From the NCBI RefSeq assembly GCF_000300275.1, contig NZ_AMRN01000008.1:124001-188000 (forward strand): a DNA stretch of 64,000 nt, read 5' to 3'. Of this stretch, positions 1 through 8,333 are shown piece by piece. The notes under the pieces were generated by a model. It was not told where the DNA came from. It saw only the letters and a program-made list of their open reading frames with translations, and searched no databases. The stretch's first letter is position 1, and each line of letters starts with the position of its first letter. This DNA comes from Thalassospira profundimaris WP0211. GTDB lineage: Bacteria; Pseudomonadota; Alphaproteobacteria; Rhodospirillales; Thalassospiraceae. The position numbers and the translations under genes were made by a program.

Positions 1-118
1 AAAATTGCGGCCCTGTTGCGCTGCGAAATTGCAAATAGGGCCGAGTCTGTGCTCGGCGGTGAAAATTTGGCGTGTTAAGTTTAGTCGGGTTTCGGGTGCG
101 CACAGTAAGGAGCGTGAA

Positions 119-565
119 ATGGAACAGCGTGTTTCGCTGATTACTCTGGGTGTTGCGGATCTGGATCGATCGCGGCGTTTTTACGAAGGTGGCCTTGGTT
201 GGCAGATGACCGAAATGGTCGAAGGGCAGGTCGTGTTTTACCAGCTCTCAAACGGTTTGGCCCTTGGTCTGTTCGGGCGCGAAGCGCTTAAGGAAGACGG
301 CAAGTTCGATGATGATACCGGCGCAAGCTTCGCCGGACTGACACTGGCTTATAACGCGCGCAGCGAAGAAGAAGTCGATCAGGTGATGGCGGAGGCGCAA
401 AAAGCCAGGGCCAAGATCCAGAAGCCTGCCGAAAAGGTCTTTTGGGGTGGGTATTCCGGTTATTTTCGTGATCCGGATGGCCATGCGTGGGAAGTGGCGT
501 TTAATCCGTTCTGGGAAATTGACGAGAAGGGCAATCTGCACATCCCGCCACAGAAAACTGAGTAA
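119..565 (+). CDS. VOC (glyoxalase/bleomycin-resistance fold) family protein
   Basis: A 148-residue single-domain protein. It opens with the strand typical of the vicinal-oxygen-chelate fold (SLITLGVADLDRSRRFYEGGLGW) and closes with GYSGYFRDPDGHAWEVAFNP, the usual C-terminal betaalphabeta motif with a metal-ligand-type Glu. The family covers glyoxalases, dioxygenases and antibiotic-binding proteins, so the substrate cannot be told. The frame is open back to base 5, but the ATG at 119 has an AAGGAG site seven bases upstream and begins exactly at the family N terminus. It stands alone and is followed by a hairpin terminator. Confidence 0.88.
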   Translation: MEQRVSLITLGVADLDRSRRFYEGGLGWQMTEMVEGQVVFYQLSNGLALGLFGREALKEDGKFDDDTGASFAGLTLAYNARSEEEVDQVMAEAQKARAKIQKPAEKVFWGGYSGYFRDPDGHAWEVAFNPFWEIDEKGNLHIPPQKTE

Positions 566-603
566 GGCGCATCCATCGCGCCATCACGGCATACGTTCAC
601 AGT

Positions 604-630
604 ACGGGCAGCAATTTGCTGCCCGTTTTC
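604..630 (+). terminator. Intrinsic terminator after the VOC gene
   Basis: A 10-bp stem (ACGGGCAGCA paired with TGCTGCCCGT) around a three-base loop is followed by a short T run. It lies 39 bases after the VOC stop codon. Confidence 0.75.
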
Positions 631-673
631 GTAGATATTCCAAAGTACAGTTGCATCGGGGATAATTTACTTT

Positions 674-691
674 TACATCGAACGGGATGTA
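674..691. promoter_or_regulatory. Inverted repeat upstream of the Crp/Fnr-type gene
   Basis: TACATC, six bases, then GATGTA form a perfect dyad about 35 bases before the start of the regulator. Size and position suit an operator for a dimeric regulator, perhaps autoregulation. It differs from the dyad at 1449-1464, so one shared regulator is not proven. Confidence 0.35.
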
Positions 692-724
692 GTTTTAATC
701 CACGCTTCCAAGGGGGATAAGGTT

Positions 725-1378
725 TTGAGTTGGATCGAGCAGTTTCCGGGTCTGTCACGTTTGCCCGATGCCATCCGATCCTACCTTGTCGAAGAAAGCA
801 AGATTGTCACCGTGCCGGCCAATACGGTCATTTTCGGACCGGGCAAGTCGCCGGAACACCTGTTGCTGCTTCTCGATGGCACAGTGCGTGTGCAGCAAAC
901 ATCCGATACCGGTCGTGAAATCGTTCTTTATCGCGTTCATGCGGGTGAAAGCTGCGTTCTGACCACGGCCTGCCTTCTGGCTTATGAGGATTACTCGGCC
1001 GAGGGGATTGCCGAAACCGAAACCCGCGCAGTGGCGATCCCGCGCAAGGTGTTTGACAAGCTTGTCTCGGACTCAATCGAGTTCCGTCAGTTTGTCTTTA
1101 CTGCCTATTCCAAACGCATCACCGATCTGTTCATGGTGATCGAAGAAATCGCGTTCCAGAAGCTTGATATCCGTCTGGCCCACAAGCTGATCGAACTGGC
1201 CGGGGACAATGATACGGTGTCAGCAACCCATCAGAAACTGGCGGTCGAACTGGGTTCTGCCCGTGAAGTGATTTCGCGCCAGCTTCAGGAATTCCAGCGT
1301 CGCGGCTGGATCGAACAATCACGCGGCACCATCCGGCTGATTGATCGCGCGGCGTTGGCAAAACTGGCACAGAGCTAG
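725..1378 (+). CDS. Crp/Fnr family transcriptional regulator
   Basis: This 217-residue protein has a cyclic-nucleotide-binding-like beta-barrel (about residues 10-120), a dimerisation helix (about 120-150), and a winged helix-turn-helix (about 165-210, with GSAREVISRQLQEFQRRGWI). Two cysteines in ESCVLTTAC (about residues 77-83) lie in the effector domain and could sense sulfur or redox state, but that is inference. No N-terminal Fnr-type cysteine cluster is seen. The start is TTG at 725 behind an AAGGGGGAT site. It directly precedes the persulfide dioxygenase and SQR-fusion genes, so it most likely controls them. Confidence 0.88.
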   Translation: MSWIEQFPGLSRLPDAIRSYLVEESKIVTVPANTVIFGPGKSPEHLLLLLDGTVRVQQTSDTGREIVLYRVHAGESCVLTTACLLAYEDYSAEGIAETETRAVAIPRKVFDKLVSDSIEFRQFVFTAYSKRITDLFMVIEEIAFQKLDIRLAHKLIELAGDNDTVSATHQKLAVELGSAREVISRQLQEFQRRGWIEQSRGTIRLIDRAALAKLAQS

Positions 1379-1448
1379 ATTTGCAGCCGCAAGCACGGCC
1401 GCCCTGCGACTTTAGAATTATTAGGTGTTAATGTTTCGATGTTTGGTG

Positions 1449-1464
1449 ACTTCATCACTGAAGT
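1449..1464. promoter_or_regulatory. Palindromic operator candidate before the sulfide-oxidation genes
   Basis: ACTTCA-TCAC-TGAAGT is a perfect 6+6 dyad with a four-base centre, the geometry of Crp/Fnr-type half-sites. It lies between the regulator gene and the MBL hydrolase, about 140 bases before the latter. Binding is inferred. Confidence 0.4.
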
Positions 1465-1600
1465 GCCCATCGCGAACTCCTAAAATAAAGACCATAGCCA
1501 GATGTTTTGTCCGCAAACAAGGCGGGCAAGGGACATCGCAAATCCATCCGGTGCGCGCCAGTCATAAGGCGGCACGGAGGCAGTTGTTTAGGAGGAATCC

Positions 1601-2485
1601 ATGTCTGCATACCCGGTCAATATGTCCGTAAAACCCGAAGTTACGGCCTTTTTCGACGAAGACACCAACACGATCAGCTATGTGGTCAAGGACCCGGAAA
1701 GCAACGCCTGTGCGGTTGTTGATTCCGTGATGGATATCGATTATGCGGCGGGTCGGATCACCTTTACCCACGCCGATAACATCATTGCCTTTATCAAGGA
1801 TAACGGCTTGAAACTGGAATGGATCATCGAGACCCATGTCCATGCCGATCACCTGTCGGCAGCACCCTATATTCAGCAAAAGCTCGGCGGCAAGCTTGGC
1901 ATCGGCAGCAAGATCACCGTTGTGCAGGACACGTTTGGCAAGGTGTTTAACGAAGGCACCGAATTCCAGCGCGATGGCAGCCAGTTTGATCGCCTGTTTG
2001 AAGATGGCGATACCTATCAGGTCGGCTCTATGACCTGCTTTGCCATCTATACGCCGGGTCATACCCCGGCCTGCATGGTGCATGTCATGGGCGATGCCGC
2101 CTTTGTTGGTGACACCTTGTTCATGCCCGATGGCGGTTCGGCCCGTGCCGACTTCCCGGGCGGTGACGCCGGGACGTTGTATGACAGCATCCAGAAGCTC
2201 CTCGCCCTGCCGGACGATATGCGTTTGTTCATGTGCCACGACTACGGCCCCAACGGCCGCGAGATCAAGTGGGAGACCACCGTCGGCGAAGAGAAAAAGC
2301 ACAACATCCACGTTGGCGAAGGCAAGACCCGCGAAGACTTCATCAAGTTCCGCACCGAGCGTGATGCCCAGCTTGATATGCCGCGTCTAATCATCCCGTC
2401 GCTTCAGGTCAATATGCGCGCCGGTCAGGTGCCGACGGATAGCAGCGGCAAAAAAATGCTGAAAGTCCCGGTAAACGGGCTCTGA
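1601..2485 (+). CDS. MBL-fold metallo-hydrolase, persulfide dioxygenase-like
   Basis: A 294-residue metallo-beta-lactamase-fold protein. The metal motif HVHADH begins at about residue 79 (H79-x-H81-x-D83-H84), followed by HTPACM, GDTLFMPDGGSARADFPGG and MCHDYGPNGR, which supply the remaining ligands. This arrangement is typical of the ETHE1/Blh persulfide dioxygenase group, which oxidises glutathione persulfide to sulfite with a single iron. The ATG at 1601 follows an AGGAGG site; a second ATG seven codons on is less likely. Location beside an SQR-like fusion supports the sulfide-oxidation role. Confidence 0.87.
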   Translation: MSAYPVNMSVKPEVTAFFDEDTNTISYVVKDPESNACAVVDSVMDIDYAAGRITFTHADNIIAFIKDNGLKLEWIIETHVHADHLSAAPYIQQKLGGKLGIGSKITVVQDTFGKVFNEGTEFQRDGSQFDRLFEDGDTYQVGSMTCFAIYTPGHTPACMVHVMGDAAFVGDTLFMPDGGSARADFPGGDAGTLYDSIQKLLALPDDMRLFMCHDYGPNGREIKWETTVGEEKKHNIHVGEGKTREDFIKFRTERDAQLDMPRLIIPSLQVNMRAGQVPTDSSGKKMLKVPVNGL

Positions 2486-2509
2486 TCAACACTCAGGTGA
2501 GGAAAAGCC

Positions 2510-4183
2510 ATGGAAATCAAAACAATAAGCAACGGGTTCTCCGTCAGTCCGCAGATCGTTGCAGACGATATCAAGGAAATCGCCAAGCGCGGCTTCCGGT
2601 CCATCGTCTGTAACCGTCCGGACGGCGAGGGTGCCGATCAGCCAACCTTTGAAGAGATTTCAAACGCGGCAAAGGAAGCCGGGCTCGAGGTCCGCTATCA
2701 GCCGATTGTGTCGGGCAAGGTCAGCGACGATGACGCCCGTGATTTTGGTCGCCTTTATGATGAATTGCCCAAGCCGGTCTTTGCCTATTGTCGCACCGGC
2801 ACGCGTTCAACGACGCTTTGGTCGCTAAGCCAGGCCGCGCATCTTGATACCAGCGAAATCCTTCGCGCCACCAAGGCGGCCGGTTATGACATGGGCGGGG
2901 TTGTCCGCCGGATTGTGAATGGCGGCAAAACGCCGACCGATCAGGGCGATGCAAAATATGACGTCGTGATCATCGGTGGCGGTGCTGCCGGTATTTCGGT
3001 GGCATCCAGCCTGATCGCGCGGCGTTCAGGGCTTGAGATTGCGGTCATCGATCCGGCCGACATCCACTATTACCAACCGGGCTGGACCATGGTTGGTGGT
3101 GGCGTGTTTGAAGCCAGCACCACGGCCCAGACCATGGGATCGCTTATCCCCAAGGGCGTGCACTGGATCAAGGCCGCCGTTGCCGCGTTTGAACCGCAAG
3201 ACGATGCTGTCATCCTTGATGGGTGCCGGGTGGTCAAATATGACCGTCTGATCGTTTGCCCGGGGCTGAAGCTTGACTGGAACCGGGTTGAAGGTCTGGT
3301 CGAGACGCTCGGCCGTAATGGTGTGACGTCGAACTATCGTTATGACCTTGCCCCTTACACCTGGGAACTGGTTTCCTCAATGCGTGAAGGCAAGGCGATC
3401 TTTACCCAGCCACCCATGCCGATCAAATGCGCCGGTGCGCCGCAAAAGGCGATGTACCTTTCGGCCGATCACTGGCATCGCACCGGTGTTCTTAAGAACA
3501 TTGATATCGATTTCTGCAATGCTGGTGGCGTGCTGTTCGGGGTTAAGGACTATGTCCCGGCGCTTGAAAGCTATGTGAAGAAATACGATGCACATCTCGA
3601 TTTCTTCCACAATCTGGTGGCGATTGACGGGCAGGCGAAAAAGGCCTGGTTCGATGTCGCCAAGCCCGACACCAAGGTCGAACGCGTTGAGAAGTCGTTT
3701 GACATGATCCATGTCTGCCCGCCGCAGGTGGCACCGGACTTCATTCGTGTGTCCCCGCTGGCGGATTCCGCCGGATGGGTGGATGTCGATCAGGCAACCC
3801 TTCGCCACAAGTCATTTAGCAACATCTGGTCGTTGGGCGATGTGATGAATGCACCCAATGCCAAAACGGCTGCTGCGGCCCGCAAACAGGCCCCGGTTGT
3901 GGCTGAAAACGTGGTTGCCGACATCGATGGCAAATCCCCGGTTGCGCAATATGACGGTTATGGATCCTGCCCGCTCACCGTCGAACGTGGCCGCATTGTA
4001 CTTGCCGAATTCGGTTATGGCGGAACGCTTTTGCCGTCCTTCCCGAAATGGCTGATCGATGGCACCAAACCTTCGCATCTTGCCTGGTTGCTTAAGGAAA
4101 AGTTGCTGCCGCCGATTTATTGGAAGGCCATGCTGCGCGGCAAGGAATGGCTGGCCAAGCCTGAAAAAGTCACGACCAACTAA
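2510..4183 (+). CDS. Fusion of phosphatase-like sulfurtransferase domain with SQR-like FAD oxidoreductase
   Basis: The 557-residue protein has two parts. Residues 1-110 resemble the DUF442 (Blh N-terminal, TIGR01244) domain, with the P-loop CRTGTRS starting at C94. From about residue 148 a flavoprotein of the sulfide:quinone oxidoreductase type begins with YDVVIIGGGAAGISVASSL, and continues with IHYYQPGWTMVGGG and a late GDVMNAPNAKTAAAARKQAP FAD-binding segment. The likely job is oxidising sulfide to persulfide, with electrons going to quinone, and handing sulfur to the P-loop cysteine. It starts 24 bases after the persulfide-dioxygenase-like gene, so the two are surely co-transcribed. The SQR activity itself is inferred. 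Confidence 0.85.
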   Translation: MEIKTISNGFSVSPQIVADDIKEIAKRGFRSIVCNRPDGEGADQPTFEEISNAAKEAGLEVRYQPIVSGKVSDDDARDFGRLYDELPKPVFAYCRTGTRSTTLWSLSQAAHLDTSEILRATKAAGYDMGGVVRRIVNGGKTPTDQGDAKYDVVIIGGGAAGISVASSLIARRSGLEIAVIDPADIHYYQPGWTMVGGGVFEASTTAQTMGSLIPKGVHWIKAAVAAFEPQDDAVILDGCRVVKYDRLIVCPGLKLDWNRVEGLVETLGRNGVTSNYRYDLAPYTWELVSSMREGKAIFTQPPMPIKCAGAPQKAMYLSADHWHRTGVLKNIDIDFCNAGGVLFGVKDYVPALESYVKKYDAHLDFFHNLVAIDGQAKKAWFDVAKPDTKVERVEKSFDMIHVCPPQVAPDFIRVSPLADSAGWVDVDQATLRHKSFSNIWSLGDVMNAPNAKTAAAARKQAPVVAENVVADIDGKSPVAQYDGYGSCPLTVERGRIVLAEFGYGGTLLPSFPKWLIDGTKPSHLAWLLKEKLLPPIYWKAMLRGKEWLAKPEKVTTN

Positions 4184-4193
4184 AATACCCTTC

Positions 4194-4223
4194 GTCCAAG
4201 GCAGCGATATCGCTGCCTTGGAC
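4194..4223. repeat. Perfect 30-bp palindrome between SQR fusion and SulP gene
   Basis: GTCCAAGGCAGCGAT is followed at once by its exact reverse complement, with no spacer. There is no T run afterwards, so it is not a classic terminator. It sits in the 65-base gap inside an apparent operon and could be an mRNA-processing or attenuation hairpin, or a protein-binding site. Confidence 0.6.
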
Positions 4224-4248
4224 CAACTCTTATCCAAGAGATCGACGA

Positions 4249-6015
4249 ATGCGCCTTAACATGCTCCGGAAATATGTCCCGATCTTTGACTGGGGACAGA
4301 CCTATGACAGGACAGCCTTTGGCAATGACATGATTGCAGCTGTGATCGTGACGATCATGCTGATCCCGCAATCGCTTGCTTATGCGTTGCTGGCCGGTCT
4401 GCCACCCGAAGCGGGGCTTTATGCCTCCATCGCGCCGATCATTCTTTATGCCATCTTTGGCACCAGCCGCGCCCTTGCGGTTGGCCCGGTGGCGGTTGTG
4501 TCCCTGATGACGGCGGCGGCTGTGGGCAATATTGCCGAAACCGGCACCATGGGCTATGCGCTGGCCGCCCTGACGCTTGCCGCCCTGTCCGGGGCGATCC
4601 TGCTTGCGATGGGGGTGTTCAAGCTGGGCTTTCTGGCCAACTTCCTCTCTCACCCGGTGATTGCCGGTTTTATTACCGCATCGGGGATGATCATTGCCGC
4701 CAGTCAGCTCAAACACATCCTTGGTGTGGATGCCGGTGGCCATAATCTTTGGGAAATTGTTACCTCCCTGATTGCCCATATTCCCGAAACCAATCAGACG
4801 ACCCTGATTATCGGCATTTGCGCCACGGGCTTTCTGTTCTGGGTGCGCAAGGGCCTTAAACCCGCCTTGCGCAAACTGGGCCTTGGCGTTCGTACCGCCG
4901 ATGTCCTGACCAAGGCGGGCCCGGTCTTTGCTGTGTTCGCCACCACGGCAGCCACCTGGTATCTTGGTCTGGCTGATAAAGGGGTCAAAATCGTGGGCGA
5001 GGTTCCGCAAAGCCTGCCGCCGCTGACTATGCCGGACTTCAGCCCGGGGTTGATGACCGACCTTCTGGTGCCGGCAATCCTGATTTCTGTCATAGGATTT
5101 GTTGAATCGATCTCGGTCGCGCAGACGCTGGCCGCCAAACGCCGTCAACGCATCAACCCGGATCAGGAATTGATCGGGCTTGGGGCGGCCAATATCGGGG
5201 CGGCCTTTACGGGCGGTTATCCGGTGACGGGTGGTTTTGCCCGCTCGGTCGTGAACTTTGATGCCGGGGCGCAAACACCTGCGGCCGGGGCCTTTACCGC
5301 TGTTGGTCTGGCGATTGCTGCCGTGGCGCTGACCCCGCTTGTTTACTTCCTGCCAAAGGCAACCCTTGCTGCGACCATCATTGTTGCGGTGCTGTCACTG
5401 GTCGATTTCTCGATCCTGAAAACCAGCTGGCAATATTCCAAGGCGGATTTCATTGCGGTTCTGGCAACCATCCTTCTGACCCTTGGTCTTGGCGTCGAGG
5501 TCGGGGTGACCGCCGGTGTGGTTCTGTCGATCGGGCTGTTTTTGTATAAAACATCGCGCCCGCATATTGCCGAGGTCGGCCTTGTGCCCGACACCCAGCA
5601 TTTCCGCAACATCCTGCGCCACAAGGTCATCACCCATCCGTCTGTCCTGACGATCCGGATTGATGAAAGCCTTTATTTCGCCAATGCGCGGTATCTGGAG
5701 GATTACCTCTATGACCGGGTGGTTGGGTGCAAGAACCTCAAACATGTGGTTCTGATGTGCTCGGCCGTGAACGAGATCGATCTAAGCGCGCTTGAATCGC
5801 TTGAGGCGATCAATCACCGGCTTGAGGAAATGGGTATTTCCCTTCACATGTCCGAGGTCAAAGGCCCGGTCATGGATCGTCTGAAAAAGACCCACTTCCT
5901 TGATGAACTGACCGGCGAGGTTTTCCTGTCCCAGTTCGAAGCTGTTTCGAAACTGACAGACGGGCAGGTGGCAGAAACACCACCAAGCACCGAACCCAAA
6001 GTCAAACTGGTCTAA
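4249..6015 (+). CDS. SulP family inorganic anion transporter with STAS domain
   Basis: The 588-residue protein begins with the SulP hallmark (IPQSLAYALLAGLPPEAGLYAS, split here only for naming), then has about ten to twelve hydrophobic segments to residue 425. A cytoplasmic STAS domain fills roughly 440-560, with LTIRIDESLYFANARYLEDYL and VVLMCSAVNEIDLSALESL. SulP proteins move sulfate, bicarbonate, or other oxyanions. Next to sulfide-oxidising genes it may handle sulfite or sulfate, which is inference. A second ATG four codons in is an alternative start. It converges on benE across a shared terminator. Confidence 0.88.
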   Translation: MRLNMLRKYVPIFDWGQTYDRTAFGNDMIAAVIVTIMLIPQSLAYALLAGLPPEAGLYASIAPIILYAIFGTSRALAVGPVAVVSLMTAAAVGNIAETGTMGYALAALTLAALSGAILLAMGVFKLGFLANFLSHPVIAGFITASGMIIAASQLKHILGVDAGGHNLWEIVTSLIAHIPETNQTTLIIGICATGFLFWVRKGLKPALRKLGLGVRTADVLTKAGPVFAVFATTAATWYLGLADKGVKIVGEVPQSLPPLTMPDFSPGLMTDLLVPAILISVIGFVESISVAQTLAAKRRQRINPDQELIGLGAANIGAAFTGGYPVTGGFARSVVNFDAGAQTPAAGAFTAVGLAIAAVALTPLVYFLPKATLAATIIVAVLSLVDFSILKTSWQYSKADFIAVLATILLTLGLGVEVGVTAGVVLSIGLFLYKTSRPHIAEVGLVPDTQHFRNILRHKVITHPSVLTIRIDESLYFANARYLEDYLYDRVVGCKNLKHVVLMCSAVNEIDLSALESLEAINHRLEEMGISLHMSEVKGPVMDRLKKTHFLDELTGEVFLSQFEAVSKLTDGQVAETPPSTEPKVKLV

Positions 6016-6026
6016 GACCGAAGATC

Positions 6027-6061
6027 GAAACCGGATTGAGTTTTCAGTCCGGTTTCTTTTT
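6027..6061 (+). terminator. Intrinsic terminator after the SulP gene
   Basis: GAAACCGGA pairs with TCCGGTTTC around a 12-base loop, followed by five T. It overlaps the last codons of the convergent benE-type gene. Confidence 0.75.
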
Positions 6062-7234
6062 GCCATTGCGCAGATGCATCAGGAAGTAAATCAGTCCACC
6101 AGCAAGCAAACCCCAGAACGCACCAGAAATCCCGTAGAATGTCAGACCTGCTGCGGTGACGATAAAGGTTACAGCCGCGGCTTCGCGCCCGTCTTCTTCC
6201 TTGAATGCGGCGACCGCTGATCCGGCAAAGGCGCCAATCAGGGCAAGGCCGGCAACCGCTTCGATCAAAACACCCGGTGCCAGACTGATAAAGGCTGTAA
6301 CCAGCCCGGCGAGCAACCCAAACACGACATAAAAAACACCGCCTGATACCGCCGCCCAATAACGTTTGGACGGATCGGGATGCGCATCCTTGCCCGCACA
6401 AAGGGCTGCGGTGATGGCCGCAAGGTTAACCGCGTGACCACCAAACGGTGCAGAAAGTAACGAGAAGATGCCAGTCACCGTAAACAGCGGTCCCGGTGGG
6501 GTATCGTAATCATTGGCACGCAAAACGGCTGTGCCCGGAATGTTTTGGGATGCCATGGTGACGATGAAAAGCGGCAAGGCAATGCCGATCAATCCGGTCA
6601 GGGTAAATTCAGGCATGACAAATTCGACGGGGGGCGCAATTGCACTGCCCAGATCGGCGATGGCATTTTCAGGAAACTCGACGCCAAACACCATCACTGC
6701 AACGAATGCGAGAAGGGCGGCAGGGATGGCAAGCAACCGGTTAAACCGCCCCATCACGATCCACGCAATCACAATCGGAAGACCAAGCAACGGGTCAAAG
6801 GCAACCGCCTTGACCGGTGCCAGACACAGACCCAGCAAGACACCGGCCAGCATTGCATTGGCAAGTGGGGCCGGGATCCCTGCAACCGCACGGCCCAACG
6901 GTTTCCAGATGCCACTGATAATGATCAGGATGGCACAAACGATAAAGGCACCAACGGCAACGGCAAAGCCCCCCTCAACCGCACCGGATGTCGCCAGAAG
7001 CGCAGCTCCGGGTGTTGACCAGGCTATGCTGATCGGAAGTCGGGTTTTAAGCGACAGGACAATTGCGCAAAGCCCCATGGAAATGGACAACGCCATCAGC
7101 CCGGATGCAGCTTGTTCGGGGCTGGCACCGACCCCGGCAAGACCTTGCAAGACAACCGCAAACGAACTGGCCGTCCCGACAAAACCTGCCAGCAGGCCCA
7201 TGAATATACTTTGGGGCGAAATATCACGCAGCAT
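6044..7234 (-). CDS. BenE family benzoate/H+ symporter-like transporter
   Basis: About 396 residues with roughly eleven to twelve hydrophobic helices. Family-typical stretches are SIAWSTPGAALLATSG, GIPAPLANAMLAGVLL, VTMASQNIPGTAVLRANDY and APFGGHAVNLAAITAA. BenE/YdcO proteins are thought to import benzoate or related acids with protons; no aromatic degradation gene is nearby, so the substrate is unknown. I take the ATG at 7234, with a GGAG site, over a TTG ten codons upstream. Confidence 0.85.
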   Translation of the reverse strand: MLRDISPQSIFMGLLAGFVGTASSFAVVLQGLAGVGASPEQAASGLMALSISMGLCAIVLSLKTRLPISIAWSTPGAALLATSGAVEGGFAVAVGAFIVCAILIIISGIWKPLGRAVAGIPAPLANAMLAGVLLGLCLAPVKAVAFDPLLGLPIVIAWIVMGRFNRLLAIPAALLAFVAVMVFGVEFPENAIADLGSAIAPPVEFVMPEFTLTGLIGIALPLFIVTMASQNIPGTAVLRANDYDTPPGPLFTVTGIFSLLSAPFGGHAVNLAAITAALCAGKDAHPDPSKRYWAAVSGGVFYVVFGLLAGLVTAFISLAPGVLIEAVAGLALIGAFAGSAVAAFKEEDGREAAAVTFIVTAAGLTFYGISGAFWGLLAGGLIYFLMHLRNGKKKPD

Positions 7235-7549
7235 GGGGGCTCCGACGCAAGAAAGGTGTTTCAAAATCTGGTGGCGAGCGCAAAGACCCTAACCATAAGC
7301 CGCAAGTCAAGCCAGCGAAAACCACCATCTGCAATGCCGTAAACGTGTCAGAACAACCGCGACGGTGAGAGTCGATCAAATAACAATGCAACACTGACAA
7401 ATAGGAAACACGGCACTGTTTTCACACGAATTTTTTTCGCACTGAGCGGATCCTACATTGACAAATATCATCGTACTCGTTTGATAAGTTAAATAATTAT
7501 AATGTAATGAATTGGAGCGGATCCAAATTCCTGACGTAGGAGTCTGACT
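7235..7549. promoter_or_regulatory. AT-rich divergent control region before the peroxiredoxin
   Basis: This 315-base gap serves the divergent benE-type and peroxiredoxin genes. It holds TTGACA at 7458-7463, TATAAT at 7498-7503 (not at standard spacing to that hexamer), and two copies of GAGCGGATCC at 7444 and 7514. The region is clearly AT-rich compared with flanking genes. No coding sequence is visible. The exact promoter is not settled. Confidence 0.45.
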
Positions 7550-8203
7550 ATGACTGAATCTCCGAAGATTAGTGTCGGTTTGCCGCGCATTAATGAACCG
7601 GCGCCGGATTTCACTGCGCCGACCACCGATGGTGTCAAATCCCTGTCCGACTATCGTGGTAAATGGCTTGTGCTGTTTTCCCATCCCGCTGATTTCACAC
7701 CGGTCTGCACGACCGAGTTTATCGCCTTTGCCAAACACGCCGATGAATTTGCCAAACGCGATTGTGAATTGCTGGGCCTGTCGATTGACAGCACGCATTC
7801 GCACATTGCGTGGATGCGCAACATCGAACAGAACTTTGGTGTGGAAATCCCGTTCCCGATCATTGCCGACCTTAAAATGGAGGTCGCCCAAGCCTATGGC
7901 ATGATCCATCCGGGTGCAGGTGATACGTCGGCCGTGCGCGCGACCTTTATCATCGATCCGGAAGGCGTACTGCGTGCCATGGTCTACTACCCGATGAGCA
8001 ACGGGCGTTCGATCCCGGAATTCCTGCGCATGATTGATGCGATGCAGACCAGCGACAAGCACGGTGTGGCAACGCCAGAAGGCTGGCAGCCGGGTGACAA
8101 GGTCATTGTCCCACCGGCCCATACCGCCAAGGCCGCCGCAGAACGGGCATCCAATCCGGATTATGATTACGTGGACTTCTACTTCTGCACCAAGTCCCTC
8201 TGA
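7550..8203 (+). CDS. Prx6-type peroxiredoxin
   Basis: This 217-residue thiol peroxidase has the peroxidatic motif HPADFTPVCTTEF with C53. A long C-terminal extension holds GWQPGDKVIVPP and a terminal Cys at 213 (YFCTKSL). That layout matches the Prx6 subfamily, where the C-terminal Cys can resolve the sulfenate. It reduces H2O2 or organic peroxides in the cytoplasm. The ATG at 7550 follows GTAGGAG. Gene stands alone with its own promoter region and strong terminator; peroxide induction is plausible but not shown. Confidence 0.92.
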   Translation: MTESPKISVGLPRINEPAPDFTAPTTDGVKSLSDYRGKWLVLFSHPADFTPVCTTEFIAFAKHADEFAKRDCELLGLSIDSTHSHIAWMRNIEQNFGVEIPFPIIADLKMEVAQAYGMIHPGAGDTSAVRATFIIDPEGVLRAMVYYPMSNGRSIPEFLRMIDAMQTSDKHGVATPEGWQPGDKVIVPPAHTAKAAAERASNPDYDYVDFYFCTKSL

Positions 8204-8250
8204 TCAAAACCCCGATGTGCGGTTCCCGGGGCAAGGGACCGCACAAAGGC

Positions 8251-8284
8251 AAAACCCCGCCAGAGCAATCTGGCGGGGTTTTGT
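8251..8284. terminator. Strong bidirectional terminator
   Basis: A perfect 14-bp stem, AAAACCCCGCCAGA with its complement, has a four-base loop and a T run on both strands. It lies between the convergent peroxiredoxin gene and the gene at 8334. Confidence 0.88.
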
Positions 8285-8333
8285 TCCGTTTGTCAGGCAT
8301 CACGCAATTCAAACTGTTGGTGGTAAATGCGTA

